Shown here piece by piece: positions 9,901 through 17,069 of a DNA stretch of 34,147 bases (the first letter of the stretch is position 1; each line of letters opens with the position of its first letter). The position numbers were made by a program, and so were the translations under genes. The notes beneath the pieces are model-generated. The model had not been told where the DNA came from and searched no databases. It worked only from the letters and a program-made list of their open reading frames with translations. The DNA comes from S15-B10 sp045569115 (GTDB lineage: Bacteria > Fidelibacterota > Marinisomatia > Marinisomatales > S15-B10): NCBI GenBank assembly GCA_045569115.1, contig JBJKZS010000031.1, forward strand, positions 1-34,147, given 5' to 3'.

Positions 9901-12900
9901 TCCATTCTGTCTCTTCATGCGAAATTCATTAAGCGGAATTCTATAAAGACGCCATTTACCCATTTTTGTTTCATTATAACCACCTTGATAACGAGCCCAA
10001 TCCTCACTCATTGGACTAAGATCAAAAGAAGTTGAAAAGTAATCATCTTTAGCATCAAAATTGCCGTCTCGATTTATATCTTCTGTATCTGGATAACGAG
10101 CCCCTTCCATAGGACGGTTAGCAGTTCCATTACCTTCAGTCCCGTTTATATCTCGATATTTTTCGGATCCCTCTGAGTCATCTTCACTAAAGTCCCAATT
10201 GTCGCCATTAGGATCAAGCATGTCGATATCTGAACCAGTATAAATCAGTTCGGCTAATATTGGATCAGTTAGGGCTTCGGCATAAGTTATACTGTCTGAT
10301 AAGCAACCTCCATAACCATCTTCATAAAGGTCTTCGCAACCATCTAGGCCTATATCTTCATCTTCTTCAAGAAGAGTATTACCAGTCAAAAGACCCGCCT
10401 CTGGTCGATCTTCAGTATCCATTATATTATTGCCATTTTGATCCTCACTTATGAAACCTAGGTCTACGGTCATGGTAGCATCTGTATTATTTGAAGTTAA
10501 AAGCCAGATTTCGAAGAACTTGGATTGAGATTGGTTGAAATCGCTTGAATAAAGTGTAGTTGTAATGCTTGCCCAGTTGGAATCAGGGTCTACTGTTTGA
10601 ATAGCTCCATCACGTCGCTCATAATTAAGTACTAAAATATCTGTAAGTTGGTTTTGAGCACGGATACTAGTCTGTTGATTAGGCCAAATATCTTGAGTAA
10701 GGACCTGTGTCCAAGGATTATACCAATACATTTCAGAGCGGTGTTTTCGATTCCTACCCATTGGCGTTGATGATAGTGACCAAAACCTACGTCTTATACC
10801 AAGATTAGTTGTTCGTTTAGCTCCTTCAAAATCATCAATAAATGCTATACCATCATTATCTCCAATAGAAGGATTATTTACTGGGTTTGGATTAGGAAGA
10901 ACTTGTGCAAATTCACCCTCAAAATCCAAGGTCGATGGCTTATCAACTTCAATTAGTGGTAGTTTATTTAAAGTACGGGTAAGACCATCTAACTCCATTG
11001 AATGGCGACCGTTAAGGTCCCAAATAAAGTTCCTAGTAGGTTCATAGCCTACTTCAATCTTTTCATTTATTACCGACTGATCATAATACAGTGCTGTTGC
11101 ACCAAGAAATGACCTTTCCCCAAAATCCATCTGTGCCCGTGCTCCTACTATACTCTTCTTATCAAATGCAACCAACTCATGTTTATCAAACATAACCTCA
11201 AGAGAAGCACCAGGCTCATTGTATGCTTCTGTAAGAAAAGTCAATGTCCCACCGAAATAATCAATTATGTAATCTTTATCTTTCTGTAGGAGAACACTAT
11301 TGAGATAGACTTCTTCACTTCCTTCTACAAGCATGAAACCACCAAGATTAATTGTAGCACTCTTATTTTGATACTTTATACGAATGTCAAACTGTGACTC
11401 CTGCCTAACTAGTTGATCGCTTAAGCTTCGGTATAGCGCTGCTGAATCAGGTAAGATTTTACCTAACTCCTCGCTAGTATTACCTTCGAGATAAATATCC
11501 TCTGTGACACTGAGCTCATCTTTCTCAAAAGGATGAAGCATAGGGAAAAAAAGCTCACCTGTAGTTAGGTTAACTATATTAGGGTTCATTTTATCAATAA
11601 AATCATCAGGTACAAAATTTGCGTTTGCATCTAGACTGTCAAGACCGAACAGATTAATAAAGGTTTTTCCACTCTGCTCATCTCTTTCATTATTCCCTAG
11701 ACTTCCATTCTTATAAGTAACCTGTATTTCAAATCCTTCGGGTGTAATATTTGTTGCGCCAAGATAGTAAACATTTTTGAAAGCTAGGGGCCAAGTTGGG
11801 TGGCCTGGATTTGGAGTAAGTGGTTTTACTAGTTTTAAATGTATAGTATCACCCTCAGCAACAGATTTGCTGAGTTCACCTTTAGTGTTGACAATTTCTG
11901 AACTTCCTCGTTCTACCAATGAATACGAAACCGCTAAGATTTCGTTTTGTATTGGTGCCGTTAGGCGTATATATCCGAGATCTTCACTGACAACATAATC
12001 TTGATTACGAATGAGCCGAGTAAAGAAACTTCCTTCAGTATCGCCTCTATTTTCAACATCCGTTTCATCCCATCTTCCTGTAACTTTATTTTGTATTGGA
12101 TCTACATAGGCAAGACCATAAATAGTTCCCGAGCCAACAGCGGCACCAACAGATTTAAAAATCTCAATTTCATCTATTACTACATTACCTATTAAATGCT
12201 TACCCTTTTGTAAAGGATAAAAACTTGGTAGACTTAGAATACCTGTTTCCCCGACAATTGGTGAACCTCCTTCATCCAAAATTAGACCACCATTTCTAAA
12301 TAATTGATCTACAAAAAAATATTGATTTTTTCTGTATTGATAATCAGGAATTGCTTGTTCTTGGGCCTCAGCTCCTTCTTCAAATTTTTGTTTTTCTTTT
12401 TTGGTTCGTTCGATGGATGCTATTGATGTAATATTAACTGGACCTAGTTTCATAAGAGATTTAATTCCAAAAAGTCCTTTACTTTGTCCAGAGAATGTTA
12501 CGAACTGAGTTGATGGAAGTGAGAGTGAAATATTACCAGCTTCAATCTTTTGAACAATTTCATCCTCTGTTCCAGTGTAATTTATTTTAATATTATTTTC
12601 AAAATCAAAATCTCGCTCACTATTATAATTCAAATCAACATTTACACGGTCTCCTACTTTACCTTGCACTACAATTTGCTGGGTTTCATCAAATTCAAAA
12701 TGTGTGGTCTGTGACTCGCGAAAATTAGATCTAGTCAATTCTTGATCTTGAAAAACCAATTTTCCAGTTAAATTAACATTGCCATTGACTGTTAGAGATG
12801 CTGTGCCAAATTGTGTTTCTACCGCCACAATCTCAAAACCTTCACCCGTAGCTATCCCTACCGCGTCTTCACCAGGACCAGGTCGCTGAGTCATTAGATT

Positions 12901-13284
12901 ATGAATCCTATTTCTGTAAATCATCATTCCGACATACCATTCAAGAGAGGCTTGAAATGGAATCAAAAATAATCTATCATACCCGGATTCATAGATAATG
13001 ATTATTTTACCATCATCATTGAATTCTGTCCATCTATCGACTTGTTCAAAATCTCCTTTAACAATCCCCCTCAAAGTTGTTATTGAATCCATTGAAAACA
13101 CTGAATGATAAGGCAGATAGTCAAAAGCGTTTACCATCCATTTTGACCTCACAACCGGTTTAATTTCTCTTGAAAAAAGGACGGAGTCATCCTGCTGTGC
13201 AGAGAGGTAACTAAGTCCACTTATGCATAGGATCGAATAAACTAATCCTGCTTTTCCAGCTATAAGCCGGAGAATTTGCTTCAT
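6970..13284 (-). CDS. sprA: SprA, type IX secretion outer-membrane translocon
   Basis: This giant outer-membrane protein of 2104 residues forms the 36-strand T9SS channel (SprA in Flavobacterium, Sov in Porphyromonas, usually about 2400-2500 residues). The start is clear: GGAG lies seven bases before the ATG, with a signal peptide (residues 1-28, ending SYLSA) and mature start QQDDSV. The size, the repeated strand-turn texture and blocks such as FVTFSGQSKGLFGIKS, DNDGIAFIDDFEGAKR, EVWIDELRLSGVRKD and the C-terminal barrel strands support the family. Three acidic EF-hand-like loops lie near residues 947-958 (DQNGNNIMDTED), 1020-1032 and 1060-1070 (DINRDGNFDAKD), suggesting calcium binding. Residues about 1740-1785 are a Lys/Arg/Gln-rich, probably disordered loop. 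The gene heads the secretion operon; rdgB ends 96 bases upstream, leaving room for a promoter. Confidence 0.93.
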   Translation of the reverse strand: MKQILRLIAGKAGLVYSILCISGLSYLSAQQDDSVLFSREIKPVVRSKWMVNAFDYLPYHSVFSMDSITTLRGIVKGDFEQVDRWTEFNDDGKIIIIYESGYDRLFLIPFQASLEWYVGMMIYRNRIHNLMTQRPGPGEDAVGIATGEGFEIVAVETQFGTASLTVNGNVNLTGKLVFQDQELTRSNFRESQTTHFEFDETQQIVVQGKVGDRVNVDLNYNSERDFDFENNIKINYTGTEDEIVQKIEAGNISLSLPSTQFVTFSGQSKGLFGIKSLMKLGPVNITSIASIERTKKEKQKFEEGAEAQEQAIPDYQYRKNQYFFVDQLFRNGGLILDEGGSPIVGETGILSLPSFYPLQKGKHLIGNVVIDEIEIFKSVGAAVGSGTIYGLAYVDPIQNKVTGRWDETDVENRGDTEGSFFTRLIRNQDYVVSEDLGYIRLTAPIQNEILAVSYSLVERGSSEIVNTKGELSKSVAEGDTIHLKLVKPLTPNPGHPTWPLAFKNVYYLGATNITPEGFEIQVTYKNGSLGNNERDEQSGKTFINLFGLDSLDANANFVPDDFIDKMNPNIVNLTTGELFFPMLHPFEKDELSVTEDIYLEGNTSEELGKILPDSAALYRSLSDQLVRQESQFDIRIKYQNKSATINLGGFMLVEGSEEVYLNSVLLQKDKDYIIDYFGGTLTFLTEAYNEPGASLEVMFDKHELVAFDKKSIVGARAQMDFGERSFLGATALYYDQSVINEKIEVGYEPTRNFIWDLNGRHSMELDGLTRTLNKLPLIEVDKPSTLDFEGEFAQVLPNPNPVNNPSIGDNDGIAFIDDFEGAKRTTNLGIRRRFWSLSSTPMGRNRKHRSEMYWYNPWTQVLTQDIWPNQQTSIRAQNQLTDILVLNYERRDGAIQTVDPDSNWASITTTLYSSDFNQSQSKFFEIWLLTSNNTDATMTVDLGFISEDQNGNNIMDTEDRPEAGLLTGNTLLEEDEDIGLDGCEDLYEDGYGGCLSDSITYAEALTDPILAELIYTGSDIDMLDPNGDNWDFSEDDSEGSEKYRDINGTEGNGTANRPMEGARYPDTEDINRDGNFDAKDDYFSTSFDLSPMSEDWARYQGGYNETKMGKWRLYRIPLNEFRMKRQNGNITWDTIKFLRLTLSGINDKDLIKIAKTEIVGNEWQELGIKGPNISSYTEDDSAFAVTVINTEDNADYAQSVREIGVQGEYDRLNQIRLKEQSLVLKFNELAPGYEGAAQKNILELQGSRAQSYLTYRKMKMFIYGNSDDTGTTETDVDFFLRFGRGDDYYEVSYPVYEGWDKTEKRNYLELDLDFLTGLKKKKEGYKKFDDNDVFSISDSSIIYVATSNSGQDTLRQYSIFGNPALSRIQYFVVGVRNKNNLKPITGEVWIDELRLSGVRKDVGSAIRFQTQLGLADLGNATVSYNRRNADFHVLQERLGTGNTTEKFRADTRLQFNKFLPQSWGFKIPFNISFSENLTTPKYLPGTDIVLSRDIAPDSILTKGRQFSYNTSFAKTTKSDSWLTRYTLDNIKLNYSSGRSLNSDVQTLQRINRNNAGSASYTLSFGRNNYIMPLRRLEGLPFFGKKIAETRLYFTPSSLNMNAKVSETLNESSPRIGESKTQYNLGLDRNFRLGYKILENLTTNFTKVVKSDMDNFRNKYIEAIRTMNPGKVTDITESSTTSFSPIISEWLRPNISYTSNYRWAKPLESTQEGANISAQSRMSTSISLTPKTLVEIFYKPKFGSSGNNKTRRRRGRARNQQDINEEQKEQKQKKPLNPEVEKLLKLLHAGASKINPISVTYSQNRSENAFGVLGAAKIPYRLGIEKEHKLEYSDEVGVNTGSRQWQKDLAIRSGLAITRQINTSFNFARNKVWGLDGNQVRTETQTRDFLPKGIMGNEGIPMAGWSIRFTGVEKWPLMKKIARSASIEHGFNGKETRAWQNRDLQTSKYTSSFSPLLGVSMSSKKGITVSSRYALVTTVDNRFGGINSTRVRTDNTWTASTNYSHRGGFNIPLPFFRDFKFENNINFTLTFDYSQSMTQERNDVGYDLSVTDERDSWKLSPRISYTFGKNVTGGIWYEYRESHSKIIGRKVDRDFGFDVNVPIKG

Positions 13285-13380
13285 TTTTTCTCCAATAATT
13301 ATCCTGAAACAACAAGTTTTTGTTGATCAAGATTTAAGCAGGTAGCATTATTACTATAAGGGGGGTTTCCTAAATATTGG

Positions 13381-14001
13381 TCAGATTTTTGAAATTATAT
13401 TGTTTCGTTTTAGCTTTTTTATAAGGTTAGTGAAAGCTTTACTTCGATGACTAAGTGTATTTTTCTCCTCTTTGGAGAGCTCCGCATAGGTTTTTTTCAT
13501 ATCTATAGGTAAAAATACGGGATCATAACCGAAACCACCAAGACCTTTTGGTGCTTTGGTAATTTCACCTTTTACCACTCCTTCAGCATATAATTCCACT
13601 GTTTCATCAACATATGATGCAACAGTTTTAAAATTTGCATTTCGTTGGCCTTCTTTAATTAATGTCATATTTTTTATTAATTTATTAATATTGTCTTCAT
13701 AACTACATTTTTCACCAGCATATCTTGCAGAGTAAACTCCAGGATGTCCACCAAGAGCTTTAACTTCAAGTCCTGTATCATCAGAAATTGAAGGTAAACC
13801 TGTTAACTCAAAGATAGCCCTTGATTTGAGGAAAGCATTTTCTTTAAGAGTTTTACCAGTTTCCTCAATCTCGGGGATTTTCCCATTTGGATCAAGCTTA
13901 TCTAATGCAAAAACCTCAACACCTACATTAGAAAAAAGTGATTCTATTTCCATCGCCTTATGACGGTTTCGAGTGGCAATAACTATCTGCATTCCATCCA
14001 T
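13381..14001 (-). CDS. rdgB: RdgB/HAM1-type dITP/XTP pyrophosphatase
   Basis: This is a cytoplasmic house-cleaning enzyme that hydrolyses non-canonical purine triphosphates (dITP, XTP) to monophosphates. All family signatures are present: IVIATRNRHKAMEIE at the N-terminus, SDDTGLEVKALGGHPGVYSARYAG in the middle (given here as the family landmark, with SDD coordinating the metal), GGFGYDPVFLP, and the closing LSKEEKNTLSHRSKAF. The 206-residue length is normal. ATG 14001 has GGTGA five bases upstream; ATG 13992 (MQIVIATRN) would match the usual family start equally well. The gene lies 96 bases upstream of sprA on the same strand and may share transcripts with it, but it has no functional link to secretion that I know of. 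It diverges from the tRNA gene. Confidence 0.93.
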   Translation of the reverse strand: MDGMQIVIATRNRHKAMEIESLFSNVGVEVFALDKLDPNGKIPEIEETGKTLKENAFLKSRAIFELTGLPSISDDTGLEVKALGGHPGVYSARYAGEKCSYEDNINKLIKNMTLIKEGQRNANFKTVASYVDETVELYAEGVVKGEITKAPKGLGGFGYDPVFLPIDMKKTYAELSKEEKNTLSHRSKAFTNLIKKLKRNNIISKI

Positions 14002-14099
14002 AAAATCACCGAATATATATAGTTTTAAAAATCAGCACAAGAATCATTATTATGCATTTGCTTTTCGATATTATAGATAGGTAATTTCCGCATGCGTTA

Positions 14100-14172
<73 letters not shown>

Positions 14173-14214
14173 CTACTACAACCTCATTCTAATAACCCGT
14201 TTATTTAGTTAAAA

Positions 14215-14955
14215 TTAATTAGGTTTTATTCGGTGAGATTTAAGAAAGTTATAGTATTCTTTAGCTTCTTTACAAATACCAACCACCTCATTTGGCAAGT
14301 CAATTATTTTAGGATTGTACGGAAGGAATTCAGTAGAGTCCTCTACCTTATCGTACCAATGTTTTCCCCAAACCCCATCTGTAACTCTACGCCCCTTTGG
14401 CCAAGACAACATTTTTTTTGTGAAAGGAACTCCCAATCTCTGACAAAGAAGAGTTATTAACTTTTCTGGATTTTCAAGCACATCCTTACAATCTAATACT
14501 GGAGGAATTTTATCTGTTCTTACTTTTTCAAACTCTAGGAGCTCTACCTGCTGACGGTAGCCAATTTCATCTAATGACACGACTTCTCGTTTGGCATAAT
14601 AGGAAGCAAGTACCTGCTCAGGTTCCCGAATAAGGAAACAATTAATTAAACCAGAGATCCAGTTTATTCCCATTTCGGGGAGAAAATGCTGAGCCATGTG
14701 CTTTTGATACCAAATTGGCTTTCCATTATCTGAGGGACCATTAAGCCATTTTGCTACCTTGCGCCAATCAGTCTCCTGAGATTCAATAACCTCATCTTTC
14801 ATGGGATGGTTTGAATCTGTTTTTTCAAGATAATAACCATAAAATGGTTCATCGGTTACCATAGCATCTCCTCTACTTTCCCATGAGCGCATTAATGAGG
14901 TGGAAATATTCCTTGGACCTGACCACATTGCGATGCGAAGTACACTATTAGTCAT
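14215..14955 (-). CDS. Sulfotransferase-like P-loop protein
   Basis: This small cytoplasmic protein of about 246 residues begins with the sulfotransferase-type P-loop block WSGPRNISTSLMRSW, the motif that binds the 5'-phosphosulfate end of PAPS. It continues with DEPFYGYYL, where family members carry DEPLYA. The middle holds CFLIREPEQVLASYY, like the 3'-phosphate-binding RxPxxxxxSxY motif of sulfotransferases. I prefer ATG 14955 over GTG 14961; either overlaps the end of the aminotransferase gene, so the two are translationally coupled. Related domains occur fused to class IV aminotransferases in plants, which suggests the two proteins act together. The acceptor substrate is unknown. An alternative is a P-loop kinase-like role. 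The family call is good; the reaction is open. Confidence 0.75.
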   Translation of the reverse strand: MTNSVLRIAMWSGPRNISTSLMRSWESRGDAMVTDEPFYGYYLEKTDSNHPMKDEVIESQETDWRKVAKWLNGPSDNGKPIWYQKHMAQHFLPEMGINWISGLINCFLIREPEQVLASYYAKREVVSLDEIGYRQQVELLEFEKVRTDKIPPVLDCKDVLENPEKLITLLCQRLGVPFTKKMLSWPKGRRVTDGVWGKHWYDKVEDSTEFLPYNPKIIDLPNEVVGICKEAKEYYNFLKSHRIKPN

Positions 14956-15865
14956 TTTCACACTCTAAACTAATTAGATCTAGATAAAGATTTTGGAGAG
15001 AACTAGTGACTTCACCTCTCTTACCTTCGGAAATTTTATGACCATCTACTTCAATAACGGGAATAACACCAGCAAATGTCCCAGTAACAAAAGCCTCATC
15101 TGAAGAATGAACTGATTCCATAAGAAAGTCTTTTTCATAAACATCAATAGAATTTTCTTTGCATATATTAATAATATTTTCCCTCGTAACTCCAGGTAGG
15201 CAATATTCGCCTGTGGAAGTCCAAACCTCTTTCCCTCGAACAATAAAGAAATTTGTGGAGTTACAAGTGGCAACGTTTCCTTTAATATCTAACATCAAAC
15301 CTTCGTCAAATCCAAGCTTATCAGCTTCTATACAGGCTGCGATACAATTAAATTTGCTAAGAGTATTAAGCTGAGGATCTTGAGTATACTTAGTTCCCCT
15401 TCGGATAGAAACGCTTCCAACTCTAATTCCTTTCTTTAATACTTCTTTGCTTGCAATCTTATACTCAGGAATAATTACAATAGTGGAATCACCTACATTT
15501 GCATTAGGATGTTGGTAAGGTGTCTTTTTTAATCCTCTAGAAACAATTAATCGTATATGAACATTATCTTTCATTCCATTAGCCTGAATTGTTTCATTCA
15601 AAAGGTTTATTAAATCATCTTTAGTTTTACCTATAGTTATAGCTAACTCTTCAGCACCTTTATATATACGATTTAAATGTTTTTCCAGGAAAACCATCTT
15701 TCCATTATGGAGTCTAATTCCTTCCCATACCCCGTCACCTAAAAGAAATCCGCTATCAAAAACTGAAATCTTCGCTTCTGATCTAGGAACTAATTCTCCA
15801 TTGACATAAATCAATATATTTTCATTCCGAGGATCTTCTAAATATTGATGTGTACCTCTTTTCAT
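14948..15865 (-). CDS. Class IV PLP aminotransferase (branched-chain/D-amino-acid type)
   Basis: This 305-residue fold-type IV enzyme starts with ILIYVNGELVPRSEAKISVFDSGFLLGDGVWEG, the hallmark opening of the IlvE/Dat/PabC class. Lys171 in NTLSKFNCIAA is the expected Schiff-base lysine for PLP, and GFDEGLMLD follows as in relatives. The segment after it reads GNVATCNSTNFFIV, where most relatives have (V)AE(T/G)xxTNIF; the Glu that contacts the PLP ring nitrogen is Thr200 here. TGTFAGVIPV near residue 261 supplies the phosphate-binding turn. It is coupled to the sulfotransferase-like gene downstream. The likely reaction is amino group transfer between an amino acid and a 2-oxo acid, or lyase chemistry as in PabC; the replacement makes a standard BCAT activity less certain. 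It is divergent from bolA across 170 bases. Confidence 0.85.
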   Translation of the reverse strand: MKRGTHQYLEDPRNENILIYVNGELVPRSEAKISVFDSGFLLGDGVWEGIRLHNGKMVFLEKHLNRIYKGAEELAITIGKTKDDLINLLNETIQANGMKDNVHIRLIVSRGLKKTPYQHPNANVGDSTIVIIPEYKIASKEVLKKGIRVGSVSIRRGTKYTQDPQLNTLSKFNCIAACIEADKLGFDEGLMLDIKGNVATCNSTNFFIVRGKEVWTSTGEYCLPGVTRENIINICKENSIDVYEKDFLMESVHSSDEAFVTGTFAGVIPVIEVDGHKISEGKRGEVTSSLQNLYLDLISLECEND

Positions 15866-16035
15866 CTAAACTTCATCCGGAGTTTTGATGGAATTGTAAT
15901 TGTAATTATTAAAGTTCATGGTTTGAAATTCCGATTCTTTGATGCATGAAAATAAGAGAGAATCTTAGTGCCACCAACTATTTCATTATTAGACGAGTTG
16001 GAAACTTCTTTTTTCTAGATTAGACTTATCTACTT

Positions 16036-16305
16036 ATGATTGAGAAAATAGATAAATGTTTGCGAGAGAAACTTTCCATCATTCACCTTGAAATTACTGA
16101 CAACTCAAGTCAACACGCTGGACATAAAGGGAAAACATCAGGTGGAGGGCATTTTTCTGCTCTAATTGTTTCAGATGATTTTATCGATATTCCACTTATC
16201 AATCGACATAGATTAGTATACAATACATTAGGGAATCTAATGGATGGCGCTATTCATGCTTTTTCGATGAAAACACTTACTCTCAAAGAGTATAATAAAA
16301 TCTAA
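16036..16305 (+). CDS. BolA-family protein
   Basis: This is an 89-residue cytoplasmic protein with the BolA signature: HKGKTSGGGHFSALIVSDDF, then LINRHRLVYNTLGNLMDGAIHAFSMKTLT. GGGHF and RHRLVY are the conserved class II KH-like core, and the His of IHAFS is the conserved metal or cluster ligand. BolA proteins pair with monothiol glutaredoxins in iron-sulfur handling or act on gene expression. No glutaredoxin gene is visible here. The stop overlaps the next start as TAATG. Divergent from the aminotransferase gene, it probably has its own promoter in 15866-16035. Confidence 0.9.
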   Translation: MIEKIDKCLREKLSIIHLEITDNSSQHAGHKGKTSGGGHFSALIVSDDFIDIPLINRHRLVYNTLGNLMDGAIHAFSMKTLTLKEYNKI

Positions 16306-16514
16306 TGGAGCCTATAATGCTATTAGGTCTTTTCTTGCTCTTTTTCGGTGTAATTATTACTGGCTCAAAATTTCTCGTAAGTTGGAAGACTCAAAATCAT
16401 CTAGATGAATTAGATGATAACGTACCATCGCATTTCAGGAACCAGACGCGCTGGATGACGAGATTGATTTTTATATTTATCTTAATTTGTATTATTTGGA
16501 TTGTCATATTATGA
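16305..16514 (+). CDS. Small two-helix membrane protein
   Basis: This 69-residue protein has two hydrophobic helices (about residues 5-25, LLGLFLLFFGVIITGSKFLV, and 50-69, LIFIFILICIIWIVIL) joined by a polar loop, WKTQNHLDELDDNVPSHFRN. I know no family. It starts with a TAATG overlap to bolA and ends with an ATGA overlap to the nuclease gene, so it is squeezed between them and almost surely translated from the same mRNA. A membrane anchor or regulator for one of its neighbours is an inference. The coding overlaps at both ends are the main proof that it is real. Confidence 0.65.
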   Translation: MEPIMLLGLFLLFFGVIITGSKFLVSWKTQNHLDELDDNVPSHFRNQTRWMTRLIFIFILICIIWIVIL

Positions 16515-17008
16515 AAAATTTTGCACGCTATGTGGTTGATGCGCATAACACCATTCATTCATTTCCTTATTATCTTGACCTTCTTGATCAAGACTACATC
16601 TTATGCTTGAATAATTTTATCAATGATTGTTCAAACTATTGCGATAACAAAAAGGTTGAATTAATTCTGGTTTTTGATGGAGATCCACCTTTTGATTCAT
16701 CAGGTAATGGAAATGGTATGACTATTATTTTCAGTGGAAAAAAGAAAGATGCAGATACTATTATTTCAAATAATATTGATCTAGCGAAAAATACAATTGT
16801 TGTTACAAACGACAAGGGAATCAAACAAAATACAGTTTTCTCTGGATGCAAATATCTTTCACCCAAAAAATTCTGCCAATTAATTTATCCTAACTACCAT
16901 AACAAAAGTACTGAAATACAAAATTCTAATAAACTTCGGGGTCTTACTTCTCAGGAAGTTTTGTGGTGGAAAAAAGAAATTAATGAAGAATTAAAGAAAA
17001 AACAGTGA
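16511..17008 (+). CDS. NYN-domain nuclease (YacP-like)
   Basis: The frame is open from 16487, but ATG 16511 overlaps the preceding stop as ATGA and directly gives the domain start MKNFARYVVDAHNTIHS; I take this as the true start (165 residues). The NYN/PIN-like fold is shown by VVDAHN (first acidic residue), LILVFDGDPP, DADTIISNNI and IVVTNDKGI, the four acidic clusters of the YacP group. Members are predicted metal-dependent RNases acting on tRNA or mRNA. The C-terminus (TSQEVLWWKKEINEELKKKQ) is a charged tail like that of YacP relatives. It is translationally coupled to bolA and the small membrane protein. The function as an RNase is by family; the target is unknown. Confidence 0.8.
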   Translation: MKNFARYVVDAHNTIHSFPYYLDLLDQDYILCLNNFINDCSNYCDNKKVELILVFDGDPPFDSSGNGNGMTIIFSGKKKDADTIISNNIDLAKNTIVVTNDKGIKQNTVFSGCKYLSPKKFCQLIYPNYHNKSTEIQNSNKLRGLTSQEVLWWKKEINEELKKKQ

Positions 17009-17069
17009 AGCTTCCATTATATTGAATAACATTTTTTCAACTGTAAATAAGTTTTCATTTTAATTTAAA

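Noticed and set aside
9643..10035. A 130-codon plus-strand frame inside sprA
   Set aside because: It is fully antisense to a strongly supported gene, its product is compositionally odd (Ser/Ile/Phe/Tyr-rich) and has no ribosome site; a shadow frame.
13310..13325. CAACAA-GTTT-TTGTTG hairpin between rdgB and sprA
   Set aside because: The stem has six mostly A-T pairs and no following T-run on either strand; too weak to call a terminator or attenuator.
14041..14099. Promoter elements ahead of tRNA-Phe (TATTAT/TATAGAT)
   Set aside because: Several AT-rich hexamers fit but none has a well-spaced upstream partner; I cannot choose one.
16487..16510. Earlier ATG for the NYN nuclease
   Set aside because: It would overlap the small membrane protein by 28 bases and add MYYLDCHI; ATG 16511 gives the usual ATGA overlap and domain start.
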